A DNA stretch of 64,000 nucleotides from Bactericera cockerelli. Lineage: Eukaryota > Arthropoda > Insecta > Hemiptera > Triozidae. Below, piece after piece: positions 54,100-64,000 of this stretch (the first letter of the stretch is position 1; every line of letters begins with the position of its first letter). The notes under the pieces are model-generated. The model was not told where the DNA came from and made no database searches. It saw only the letters and a program-made list of their open reading frames with translations. The DNA lies in the NCBI GenBank assembly GCA_024516035.1, contig CM044967.1, forward strand, positions 2,326,383 to 2,390,382, read 5' to 3'. Both the position numbers and the translations under genes were made by a program.

Positions 54100-57000
54100 A
54101 GGTATCTCTTCTATGGGCATTTGTGGTGCAATATTAAACTGGAGTACAAAATTAAAGGTGTCTTCAATGTTTTTTCTTTTCTTTTCTTTTTTAATGGAAG
54201 GCAGGAAAAAATCTTTCAAAGACACCCAGATCCTGGGGTGTGGGATTTCCACCCACTAAAAACCCACCTTCTCTAAAAGCTTCAATGTTAGACAAGTATT
54301 TTGAATTATAATTGAATTTTCTTTTTTTAGATCTACAGTTCACAGAACAAATACTTAAAATATAAGAGGGTATTTACATGATGGCATCTGAAACACCGTT
54401 GTAATGGAGTTCACCTTCTCCTTTCTTTAACACTTGGAGTCTTGTTTTGATAACATCGAATGGATTAACAGATAGAGCCGCCATGGACCCCGACGCACAG
54501 CCTGCCAGGAAGGACCAGTAGAATGCGGCTTCACCTGAAGGGACAATGAAGGCGTATGTTCGGTTATTCTCAGCATTTTTTTTTCTTCTCAATAAATTTA
54601 CACTGATATTTCCAATTTGATATTGGAAGAATATATCAGCAATATCTGATGTTTACATGTTTTGTGGACCATTTACTGCTTCTTATTTATCTTTCCTTAT
54701 CAACCGTCTATCCTGGCTTGTTAGGGTTGATAGTCTTTTAGCGTTGATAGAAAACTATAGTCTTCTAGCGATGTCCGCCGCCTTATCGATCAATATACTG
54801 AGGTCGGTACAATATTAAAACAGCTGGACTTAAACAGTTCTGAAGTTTTCACAAGTAACCTCAACTTACACCTGTTCAGAAAATGAAGAAAAAAAAAAAT
54901 AATGAAATAGCAGTGTGTTCTCTGACTCATTTCTCTTCATTTTATTTTTTTAATCGCCGAAGCCAAAAATAAGCTCCAGCCGACATCCGTGGCTCAGTGG
55001 TTAAGAGCATTGGTTACTGACCCGGAGGTTGCGGGTTCGAAAACAGCGGAAATTTCTGACCGACATTTTCCGTTTCCGGAATGGCATGGATGTAAAGGTA
55101 AAGTGCCCTTAAGTAATGCGAAAGCAGTTCCGGGGCACACTTACCTTCTTTAAAAAAAACACACAATACTTCCGATTTCTAATATTAGAAATTTCTCGGA
55201 AGTAAAAGTCAGTCTGAAGTCAAATCATTAAAAAAGCAATTTTTTTATATACAGGGTGTTTCAGAAAAGTGTGCATTAATTTTAACCACGTATTTTATGT
55301 ACCATTTTAGGGGGGGTCAACTCTATAACAAAATGGGCGAAAGTGCTTCATAAGTATAGCCTATTTTCTTTCAGTTAACCCCCCTGTGGCCGTCCCTGCA
55401 AGTGCAATGACCTCAATTCTCACATCAAAATAACGGCGTCATCTTGTATTGGGAGTCAATTTTTTTCCGCGTTTCAATAACTCTAACAGGTAAGGCGTAG
55501 TAATTCAAAATCTAAGATTTTTTTAAAGAACCTTTAGAGACGTGTATCTCCCTTATGAAGCACTTTCGCCCATTTTGTTATAGAGTTGACCCCCCCTAAA
55601 ATGGTACATAAAATACGTGGTTAAAATTAATGCACACTTTTCTGAAACACCCTGTAATTACTGGCACTTTTAAATGTAAAATAGACTATAATCTAATTTG
55701 GGATGGCTACAACATAACACAGCAATATTAATGGCCGGGTCGAGATGCCCTGCCAGGTCCCTGCTCATGTATATTATTCTACGTGAGCGGGGACATGGTA
55801 GGCGCATTTCGACCCAGACAAAGGCTTCGTACATACCAGAGCCATCCTTTTTCCGCGGACCTAAACTGTTGAGTTGCGCAAACAGAGGAAAATAGACCAT
55901 GGAGAAAGACACGTCTCGCAAGCCGGTGGCTGTTGTGCCCTTGTAGAGACCAATGATTCCCTTCGTTTTCACGAGTTCCAGGGCAATGGATGTGGCGGAT
56001 ATTTTCGGCACAACTTCGCCGGCTAGAATAAAAGATAATTTTGAAAAAATTGAGGAATCAAGTCCATCCAAGGTAAAATAATCAAGGGTTAGGGTTACTC
56101 ATAGGTTCATGGCAAGTTTCTTACTGGCTAAAATATGCCTAATTAGAAATGGTTAATTTCAACTCAGCTTTTAAAAGAATGGTTCAAAATTAAATAAATA
56201 ATCAAATTTTACGGTGAAAAAAAACGAACAACAAAGTATATTTAAAAAAGTAATTCATTGTAGTTTACGATGCACGATACACCAAAAATGATTTATTTGT
56301 AAATCAATGGTTATGGTTATAAAGTTATGGGTGTTTGTGATTCCTCATTGGTTGTAAAAAAACCTAATAACCTAATACTTTAACCATGAGCTAACCAAAA
56401 AAATCTCAAGCACAGCCTGGCCTATCACTATTTTTTGTATTAATTGAGATAATGGAAAATTCCAGCAACTCCTATACGATTATTATGCATTTATCAATGG
56501 TTGGAAAGTTATATCAATACGGTTAAATAAAGCCCTAGTCAGCAATCTTAAAGTCTGATATCTGAGCCAATATTGTAGCTAATACACGGCAAAAGAAAAA
56601 ATAAGAAAAGAAAATCACCATAAGTGAACGAGATAAGGTGTCCAAATAATTCACTTATGAATTCTTATCGGTAAAAAAAAGTTCAAGTTCATGCAACTGC
56701 CCTATTGTTTGGATATACTTATAAAATAATGCACAAAAGAATATATTGCGAGATTTTTCAACTGTGATTTTTTGTTGTTGTTGTTGTTTTTATATGAATT
56801 ATTAAAATTTTGTTCATAACTCAAAAATGAAATTGTATCAAAAGATCGAATAAAGAAGTTGTAAAAAAAATCCCATCAATTAATTCTTTCGTAACTAAAA
56901 ACTACAATTAAGATGAAGTAGTGGTGCTATTATGATCATGTCCATGCCACTGTCATTCAGTGCAAGAAAGGAATAAAGTGCTTGAGCCAAAATCACAACT

Positions 57001-60000
57001 TCATGAAGATGAACAGAATTAGTTTTAAAAGTCTGATTTGAAAAACCTGTCTAACTCAGATATTATACAGGGTGGACCGAAAAAAACGTTTACACCCGTT
57101 AATGGTAGATTACTGACAACAATTCTAGGACGGATCTGCGATCCGTTTTTTCGGATTCGCCTTTATAACTGCACAAAGTGATTTTTTGCAACTTTCTGAA
57201 AAAGTCCGACTTTGGCTTATTCTTCAGGTCAGAACTTTTTTCCTGTTTAAGATGAGTTGATTCTGAACATTTCTACAGAAAGCCAACAAAATTTCGATGT
57301 TTCTAGCTACAATACTTCGTTTTTTACGGTTTGGTTTGCTATCTTTTTTGACACCTGAATAGAAAGAAAATTCTCATGTAAAATTTTTACACTTTGAAAC
57401 ACTCAAGATTTGCCCGAGCAAATTTTGGCACAGACATGGGCAAGTTTGATAAAAGTTGGCGGCCAACCCAAGGATGCTAAAAAATAATTTTACGATTTTT
57501 TATCACGTGATCTTCTGGGTAAACAAACCAGGTAAGTCTCAAAAAATGATGTTCAAAATCTTAAAAGTGTTGACCGTGTAGGGTCGTCTTGTACTCAAAG
57601 AGTAATTAGCTATTTATGTCTGATAATTATTTTCCTTCGAATTAATTAAAGGCCAGTCAAATGAATGATTGTTTGTTTCTCGATGATAGTTTTCAAGCAT
57701 ATTTTTCTGCATTCTATGAAATATTATCTTTAAACTTCTTGAGTTTTTTTAGTACAAGTTACATTATTATAATTCGGATGCTGAAGTGGCAGATACGCAT
57801 TTAGCATATGGAGTTGCCAACAGGAACATTTAGGATCACGTGAAAAACATAGTTTACGAAATCTGGTAGCAAGAATCCTGTTGGCATTCGATGACCTGAC
57901 AGAAAAACCTGGAATCTTCCGCAACATTCGACGGAACATGATGATGAGGTTCAACCTTTGCATCCAGGAAGGTGGACGCCACTTCCAATAGCTAAGGGAA
58001 TTGAGAAGGGAGAGAGAGAGTGGGAGAGAGAGAGGGAGAGAGAGAGGGAGAGAGAGAGAGAGAGAGAGAGGCAGAGAGGCAGAGAACGAAAGAGAGAGAG
58101 AGAGAGAGAGAGAAAGAAAGGCAAGAAGGTAGAGGGACAGTTCTGAGTTAGAACTGAAGTACTAAAGTCACCATTGGTTTCAAAAATTTGTGTGAGGAGA
58201 ATCCATAGTGTGTACTAAGTACTATGGCTAAATAAAAAATGGCAACAGTTTTTTTATTTTGTAGTCATGAATTTTTTGCTGGCTCTGGCGTTCGGAACGG
58301 GTGGACTAGCTTACCACTGAGCTAATCCGTGCGCTTCTAATCGTTTCTCATTGAACATACTAACACAAAATGTTTTTTTAAATACCTTTTTGTTTATATC
58401 AAAATAGAATAAAACATAATAAAAAATGCAAAATTTTATTAATTTTACAAAATATTATCTTGTTTTTTTCAAGACTTCTATTAAGATTTGGCAATCGGTA
58501 AACATTTGTTATTTAATTAGTATTGTTTATGATGGAAGAACCTACCTACATATTTACCTGGATTTATTTCATAAACTCTATTTTCGTTTGGAAAATTCGC
58601 TTGTTTTTTTTTTCTCTCGTAGGGAAGCATAAGAAAAACCATCCTTAAATTATCAAGGCAGTCTCTTACATGAATAATAATTATGTGTATTGTGATAGGT
58701 ACCAATAGTATCTGATATAACTCAATTTACAGATGGTATTACCCCCAAAAAAACCATAAGTTGTTGGTGTTACAACAGGTCAGATAGAGGTATGAATAAA
58801 ATATTCCATCAGATTTTTTTGATAATTAAAATAATATTGACCGCCGAGTATTGAACCTCGATCATGCGATTAACACTCTTAGCACTACCGCATCTAGCTA
58901 ACACCGCTGACAATCCGAGAAGCACGAAATTTATCATTTGAATTTTCCTAAACTGGCTGATGAAGGCATGTGAGACCGCGGTATTCAAAAAAGCAATGTA
59001 AACAATTTTTGTAAACAATACAAGACGTCCTTACACAGTCTACAGCTAGAAAACTCTTAGGATTTTTGAAGAGTTTTTGGCAAACATCTAATAATTTTTC
59101 CCAGAAGATCACGTGATAAAAAATCGTAAAATTATTTTTTAGCATCCTCGGGGCGGCCGCCAACTTTTATCAAACTTGCCCATGTCTGTGCCAAAATTTG
59201 TTGGGACAAATGTCGAGTGTTTTATTTAGTAAAAAAGTTTTTTTGGGTGTTTTTTTCTGTTCAGGTGTAAAAAAATATGACAAACCAAATCGTAAAAAAC
59301 AAAGTAGTGTAGCTAGAAACATCGAAATTTTGTTGGCTTTCTGTAGAAATGTTCAGAATCAACTCATCTTAAACAGGAAAAAAGTTCTGACCTATAGAAT
59401 AAGCCAAAGTCGGACTTTTTCGGAAAGTTGCAAAAAATCACTTTGTGCAGTTACGAAGGCGAATCCGAAAAAACGGATTGCAGATCCGGCCTGGAAATGT
59501 CGTCAGTAATCTACCATTAACGGGTGTAAACGTTTTTTTGGTCCACCCTGTATATCCTAGAAACTGGTTAGTAAGTTTGTTAATTTAATTGTTTCAACAC
59601 ATTTCCACAATCATGAAATTTCTTATGATGTATGTAGATGCATTAAACTAGTAGAATGAATACACAAATGCTCATAATGCTGTTTATCAACACGAAGTTG
59701 TAGATCCGGGTATACGTAAGTGCTGTTAGTTTGAAAACTCTTTCTAGCTCTTCTAACATAAGTAAAGAAGCCCCAGATTTGGAAAGCTACAAGATAAGGT
59801 GTCCACATTTCGATTGGATTAGTATGAACAAGGAGTACGACTAGACCTGCTTCAGTTTAATTAATGTAAACAAAGAATACCCAGATGGGTTTGATGGCAA
59901 AAAGACCCTAGAAAATTAAAAATAGGTACAAAAATATCAATACAAGAACAATGGGAGTGGAAAAACCACAAAATATCCACCAACTAGTGAAATGAACCGA

Positions 60001-63000
60001 ATAACAAAAGTTCAAGGCTTACATTTGCGGGTTATTTTGTTTGCGATTCCGAGCCATTTAAGGGTAATCCTAAATCTATTCATTGGGCTCTCAAGGAGTC
60101 TAGATTTTCAACACTGTGTATATGACACGATCATATACCTACAGAATAATGTGGTATGTGGTTTGCCAAAAATAAGAAATAAGGAAACCAAGACGTTTGT
60201 ACAGAAGTTTGATCAAGAATGATAGTAAAGAAATACCTATTATAAAACAAGGAGAGCTTTAGGGACGGAGAAACAAAACTAACAAAACTTTGGGAAAATC
60301 CCACCTATTTCAACTATGTTGATTTCATTTACATAATTCCCCTCTGTACTAGCTATTTTCAACTCTTTCTGTAAAAATTTAGACATATCGCTCCCTTTCC
60401 AACTTTATGAAATCAATGTAAATAGGACAATATTAGAACAAGTTTTGATTGATGTATTTTAAATTGTAAGTTCATTGTAAACTGTAAATTATGTGTAAAA
60501 CATTACAATAAAATAAATTTCATTTCATTTTAGAAAACCTCCTTTTAGCACAGAATAATCTAAACAGACTAGGAGGTTAGTACAAGTTATGCCCTATACT
60601 AAAGATAGCTCAGAGGAACTCAAATTTGATAATAATAATAATAGTACTCTTTAGTGAAAGGTAACAACCAGGAGAGATGATCAATGCTCAAAGCATTTTC
60701 TATCACCTAACCTACAGAGTCTTATTTTATGTGAGCACATACTCAAATAAATGATTATTGATGGAGTTTAGCAAAGTAAAACTTAGCTGGAGATATATAA
60801 AAAGTTACAAGTGGGCCAGTCTTTCACTTTCTCACCAGTTCAAATTTCACAGATCATTTTTATTCATAGAAACCCAACGAAAGGGAGACAGATCATGCTA
60901 TGTTAGAACGAAGAACATTCCAGTGACAGCTCTCTCATAACAGGAAGAAGGATAATCCAAGGAATAGTGATGTGTCTGACCTTAGCCTAAATAGATTAAA
61001 CGATGTTTGTTTACTCCATTTAATAGACAGAGACCTAGTTTCGCCTGGGCCATGACGCGTCCAGCGTCTTGCATTTGAATCTTGAGCAGTTCCATCGGAG
61101 TGGTGATCACGATCTGGCAGAGACCAGCCAGACCGCCTGCCGCCATGCCTCGTACCACTGTGAGGGGTTCCCTGAAATGAGATGAGAGGGGAATGTTTAA
61201 TTTGATTATTGTTTAATTTAAAAAGTTATTTTAAAATATATCAATAACAGATTTTGGATTCTAAAAAAATGATACGATTAAAAAAAGGAGATAATTTTAC
61301 GAACTTATGTTGAACTGGGAGGGTGTGTCTGGTTGAGGGACTACAAACAGGGAGTCGACCAGTATTGGCTTGGTTCTGAGGGCCCTTGTCAATTATTAGC
61401 CTCCTTGTAAAGACAGTGGTACAAGTGCTGAGTCATTCCTCCACTGTCTGGCTACCATCGTTCACGATGACGCCACCCTATGATGATAATGAAGTTGAAT
61501 ACAATAGGTAATACTCAGAAAAAAATCTATGTATTAAGTCTTTCATAGTAACCTGAGCAAATTATATTTAAAAAAAAAAGTTATGAGATGGCAGCCACCA
61601 CGCTCCATTAGGCTAAATAAACCGGTTAGAGACCATCAGATGAATTCGGCGTAGTTCACGTCTCTACTACTACAACATCAGGCGAAATAAACCGTCCTAC
61701 TGGCCCAGGGATCCCAATAATATGATCATTTTCTTTCAACTGAGAACGAAAAGTTCATACCTAATCTAAATCATACCACATATTCTATAGTAAAAAGTTG
61801 CTGTTGTTGTAACCAGCTTGGCTACAGCTGGGGGGAGTGATGGTCTCCAGCCAACTTAATTGGAAAAATTGGCTCGTTCTGAACCACAAATTTCTATGTG
61901 CGATTAACCATCGTGAGAACTTGAAAATTTTCTTAACAAGCCATTAAACAAACCCTTGGGAAACTGCAATCTAGGTTGTTAGGGTTGATAGTCTTCTAGC
62001 GTTGATAGTCGTTTTCTGTTTATAGTCTTCTAGCAATGTCCGCCGCCTTATTGATCAAGATACTGAGGTCGGTACATATTCTAAAGTAGAAACTTACCCG
62101 CTGCTTGATGCTAGATGATGCCTGAAGAAATCATTGGCAGCTAGTTTGATGGCTTTCTCTGGAGTTATCAGTAGAATATTCACCCCGGAACCTGAGAAAA
62201 GAAAGGAAATTCATTAGTTTTCTATTTATACATCCACTACTTAGGGCCGAATTAATTTTATTTAGTGTTTTGTTTATTATTATTAAATTATTTATTAGAT
62301 TAAGACATAAATATGTAAAGAACAAATAATAATTACAAAAATTAAAAATGAAAACATTATAAACAATAATAAAAATGAAAAAAATAGATAATACACACAT
62401 ATTTATGTCCTAACTAAATGGTGGGCAGTAGTAAAAATGGGCTGTCCTAACTTAATAATAGTTAGTAATAAAAATTCTAAATACTAAAGAATTAAACAGA
62501 ATAAAATGAGAAACACAATGTTGTGTTTGGAAAAACATGAAAATATGATTAAATTTAAGATAAGTCAGACTGTCCCTCAACTCGAGCGATAGTGCACTGT
62601 GATTGGTTGAAACTCTAGAATTCTGGAAGAGTCTGGCTTATCTTAACTCAAATCCTGTTTTATAATGCGGACCTTATTATAGTATCGGGTTTTGTGGACA
62701 GAAGATTAGAGACATCGATTCTCTCTAACAGAGAAGATTAGAGACATCGATTCCGTCTAACAGAGAATTTCATTAGTTCTCACAAACCTAATTTTTTGTG
62801 CTGAAACCGTGGTCACTTCAGGTTTTAGATATTTTTATTCTATCATTGGTGGAGTTCATTTTTCGAGCATTTCAAACCATTTTTTTTCTCAGCAAAAAAC
62901 TATTTAGCAAAACTATCTATCTACTGAATTATGTTATAATTAGGTATTAATGTATATTTATTTAGTTTTTTTTACTATTTTTGTGGCTCTCTCCCTGAGG

Positions 63001-63722
63001 AATAAGGAGGTATGTACCTGTATTTTATCATAATATTGTAATATACACCTTATCATACACGTAAATGCAATAGTATTATTGCGTGTGGTATGTATTGAAA
63101 ATAAAAATAAACAGGTAAACCTACTTTCGTGAGAAATTGGTAAACAATAACTCCTAGTACGTAAGTAAACTACTCTCTTGAGTAAAATGATCTGACTGAG
63201 TTACCTCTGTACATTCCGAAGTATCCTTCAGCTCTGTAAGTTTTCTTGAGACAGTCCAACCTGTAACATAAAATAATGATAATAAAATAATATCGCCTTA
63301 TTTATACTGTCTGATTAGGACTATTAAGTCCAAATTATTCCAACAGAAAGCCCAAAACATATTATTATGTGGTAAAAATACCAAACGGGAGGATAACTTG
63401 TCATGTCCTGGCTAGGTTTCGAACCTGCGACCTCTGGAATCTCTGAATTCACAGAGTGCCGCCTTTACCACTAAGCTACCGGGACATGTGAGACAATATA
63501 CTTCTCTATTAATTTTCAAATAAATACATGTATTATAATAGTAAATAAAATCAAATGTAACAAAAAAGGGGAGAAAATAGAACTCACATGGACTGGTACT
63601 GTTTTTGTCCATCAGCGCCGACCGTTTGGTTCTGCAGTCTGGTCTTGACGAGATCCAGAGGGAACACTACTGACACTCCAATGATACCTGCGATGCCTCC
63701 ATTTACGATTTTTGGCAACAAT
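53621..63722 (-). CDS. SLC25A22: Mitochondrial glutamate carrier (SLC25A18/22 type), N-terminus missing
   Basis: Inner-mitochondrial-membrane carrier for glutamate/H+ symport. Seven minus-strand exons: 63588-63722, 63205-63260, 62098-62191, 61035-61171, 55837-56022, 54378-54534 and 53621-53759; phases 2, 1, 2, 1, 1 and 2 agree throughout, giving 300 codons plus TAA. The three carrier signatures are present: [22 protein letters not shown] and [37 protein letters not shown] and [18 protein letters not shown] are typical of the glutamate carriers GC1/GC2 rather than of aspartate-glutamate carriers, whose EF-hand domain is absent. Only the few N-terminal residues before LLPKIVNGG are missing, in an exon upstream of 63722, probably outside the window. 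The donor at 61034-61033 is GTCTCT, weak but phase-correct. Introns contain a hairpin element (55252-55654), the transposon 57068-59550 and SINE fragments. No frame damage. Confidence 0.95.
54060..54095. repeat. Long T homopolymer
   Basis: More than 30 T in a row, probably the A-tail of a minus-strand retroelement beginning with the 54185-54290 repeat (GGGTGTGGGATTTCCACCC). Confidence 0.6.
54683..54810 (-). repeat. S2-head composite repeat
   Basis: CTTGTTAGGGTTGATAGTC...TCTTCTAGCGATGTCCGCCGCC then the inverse of the S2 head (CAATATACTGAGGTCGGTAC). The same composite is at 61972-62076, also in a carrier intron. Confidence 0.7.
54985..55152 (+). mobile_element. S4 SINE copy
   Basis: CGTGGCTCAGTGGTTAAGAGC, GGTTACTGACCCGGAGGTTGC, GGGTTCGAAA (B-box damaged), body with CCGTTTCCGGAATGGCATGG and AAAGTGCCCTTAAGTAATGCG. 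Confidence 0.87.
55252..55654. mobile_element. Hairpin element (CAGGGTGTTTCAGAAAAG ends)
   Basis: CAGGGTGTTTCAGAAAAGTGTG and its inverse end the element, with TA outside both ends. Arms of about 130 bp include ACCATTTTAGGGGGGGTCAAC and its complement. It lies in the carrier intron about 180 bp from exon 55837-56022, and would form a strong RNA hairpin in the pre-mRNA. Confidence 0.9.
56100..57060. other. Carrier-intron sequence, no feature recognised
   Basis: AT-rich and apparently single-copy within the window. Confidence 0.4.
57830..57988 (+). pseudogene. Transposase C-terminal relic
   Basis: The plus-strand frame ends with [20 protein letters not shown], then [14 protein letters not shown] and TAG at 57986-57988. 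The pattern 'RI..A...I...PGIF..VR.SM..R...CI...G.HF' is characteristic of the end of many insect DDE transposases with TA targets. The catalytic region is lost. Confidence 0.65.
58008..58125. repeat. GA microsatellite
   Basis: GAGAGAGAGG variants with short interruptions; the basic/acidic frame on the plus strand (ER repeats) is an artefact of the repeat. Confidence 0.9.
59560..61030. other. Carrier-intron sequence with an S6 fragment
   Basis: 60640-60755 is a minus-strand S6 body fragment (AAAGCATTTTCTATCACCTAACC). 60440-60535 resembles a retroelement 3' end (ACATTACAATAAAATAAATTTC). The rest is not recognised. Confidence 0.45.
61325..61490 (-). mobile_element. S7 repeat copy
   Basis: GGGACTACAAACAGGGAGTC, TTGTCAATTATTAGCCTCC, CATCGTTCACGATGACGCCACCC, then a TGATGATAATG tail. 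Lies in a carrier intron. Confidence 0.8.
61972..62076 (-). repeat. S2-head composite repeat, second copy
   Basis: Same arrangement as 54683-54810. It ends 22 bp from the 62098 exon edge. Confidence 0.7.
62250..62430 (-). mobile_element. S8-related copy
   Basis: Minus strand: CACCATTTAGTTAGGACATA, AT-rich body, AATAATAATAAACAAAAC tail. The head is truncated. Confidence 0.65.
62500..63180. other. Carrier-intron sequence
   Basis: 62530-62690 is a MITE-like segment ending ATCCTGTTTTATAATGCGGACC. 62695-62765 has a 35-bp direct duplication (AGAGACATCGATTC). 63000-63110 resembles 49300-49470. Confidence 0.5.
63284..63485 (-). mobile_element. S1 SINE, full-length copy
   Basis: Minus strand: TGTCCCGGTAGCTTAGTGGT, B-box GCAGGTTCGAAACC, body to CAGACAGTATAAATAAGGCG and an AATAATAT tail. 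Lies between carrier exons 63205-63260 and 63588-63722. Confidence 0.9.
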
Positions 63723-63776
63723 CTGAAATTCGAAACAATTTTTGCGATATTATTGTTGTATACACAATTACAAATA

Positions 63777-64000
63777 CAGTATGTTTCAGAAAAGGTGGCC
63801 ACCCCCCCTCACAACTTTTGAACGCGACGGAATTTTTCAATTCTGTAAAGTCCTAAGAATAGGAAGTGCCCTATTGCCCATCCTGTGGTCATGCTTATTT
63901 TAGGCCCCGGCCGGCCCTTCCGGCCTTTAGGCCATATTAGTAGTAGTAGCCTATGTGGCGGAGTGGGCGGAAAGGATAGCGCACTCGGTTCACTAGCGCA
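63777..64000. mobile_element. Left end of a CAGTATGTTTCAGAAAAGG element
   Basis: TA then CAGTATGTTTCAGAAAAGG, CACAACTTTTGAACGCG and ATAGGAAGTGCCCTATTGCCC resemble the left arm at 23400. Only about 130 bp can be followed before GC-rich sequence and, at about 63950, a new tRNA-like start (TATGTGGCGGAGTGGGCGG). It runs off the window. Confidence 0.6.

Larger units (their letters stand above)
57068..59550. mobile_element. Long inverted-arm transposon with a transposase relic
   Basis: CAGGGTGGACCGAAAAAAACG is mirrored by CGTTTTTTTGGTCCACCCTG, with TA on both sides. The arms extend about 450 bp (CACGTGATCTTCTGGG against CCCAGAAGATCACGTG). Between them are a plus-strand transposase C-terminus relic (57830-57988), a GA microsatellite (58008-58125), an S9-head relic (58285-58335) and AT-rich sequence. 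It fits a Tc1/mariner-superfamily element and is the best candidate for the source of the related hairpin elements. Confidence 0.88.

Overview
The window is animal nuclear DNA, most likely from an insect with a repeat-rich, AT-rich genome. The arthropod signal is the obstructor-type chitin-binding gene; a hemipteran is plausible but not shown. Genes are split by GT-AG introns and exons are short (56-237 bp). Most of the sequence is transposable-element debris.

Four host genes are supported by exon-by-exon translation with matching splice phases. (1) Plus strand, 2364-4327: the 3' part of an obstructor-A-like cuticle/chitin-binding gene, with an in-frame TGA in its last chitin-binding domain. 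(2) Minus strand, 6338-8970: the C-terminal EMAP-II-like tRNA-binding domain of AIMP1 (or possibly tyrosyl-tRNA synthetase); its 5' exons were not found. (3) Minus strand, 14109-29617: a complete seven-exon Popeye-domain gene (402 codons plus stop). (4) Minus strand, 53621-63722: a mitochondrial glutamate carrier of the SLC25A18/22 type, complete except for its extreme N-terminus, which lies upstream of the last exon seen. These genes are unrelated in function and form no operon or pathway.

Between and inside the genes lie: many SINEs with different RNA-derived heads; a hAT element (23071-26897) with an 8-bp target duplication and two further elements nested in it; several 'CAGGGTG/CAGTATG' elements with long inverted arms and TA target sites (9348-10461, 23400-25050, 55252-55654, 57068-59550, and a left end at 63777); a pogo-like MITE (6738-7286); a TTAA-flanked MITE (40521-40814); a non-LTR retrotransposon end with a CCHC plus endonuclease-like domain (17127-17847); and a broken dUTPase-like gene (35946-36818) that may be an old viral or mobile-element gene.

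Repeat family names used below. S1: tRNA-like head containing GGTAGCTCAGTGGTAAAG. S2: head GACCTCAGTAGCTTGATC. S3: head CACCGTGGCAGAGTGAGT. S4: head GTGGCTCAGTGGTTAAGAGC. S5: head CGTGGCGTAACGGTTGTGAC. S6: head CTGGTAGTCAAGTGGTTAAC. S7: contains GATGACGCCACCCTATGATG, no clear RNA head. S8: contains GGTTGGGTGGAAGAGATTGC. S9: tRNA-Gly-like head. 5S-SINE: 5S rRNA-like head.

No CRISPR array, no bona fide tRNA or rRNA gene and no prokaryotic feature was seen. I found no convincing wholly new multi-gene system. The most unusual items are the fragmented dUTPase, SINEs that share one body under a 5S or a tRNA head, the triplicated splice donor and decayed duplicate exon in the AIMP1-like gene, and the upstream ORFs and SINE-supplied poly(A) signal of the Popeye gene.
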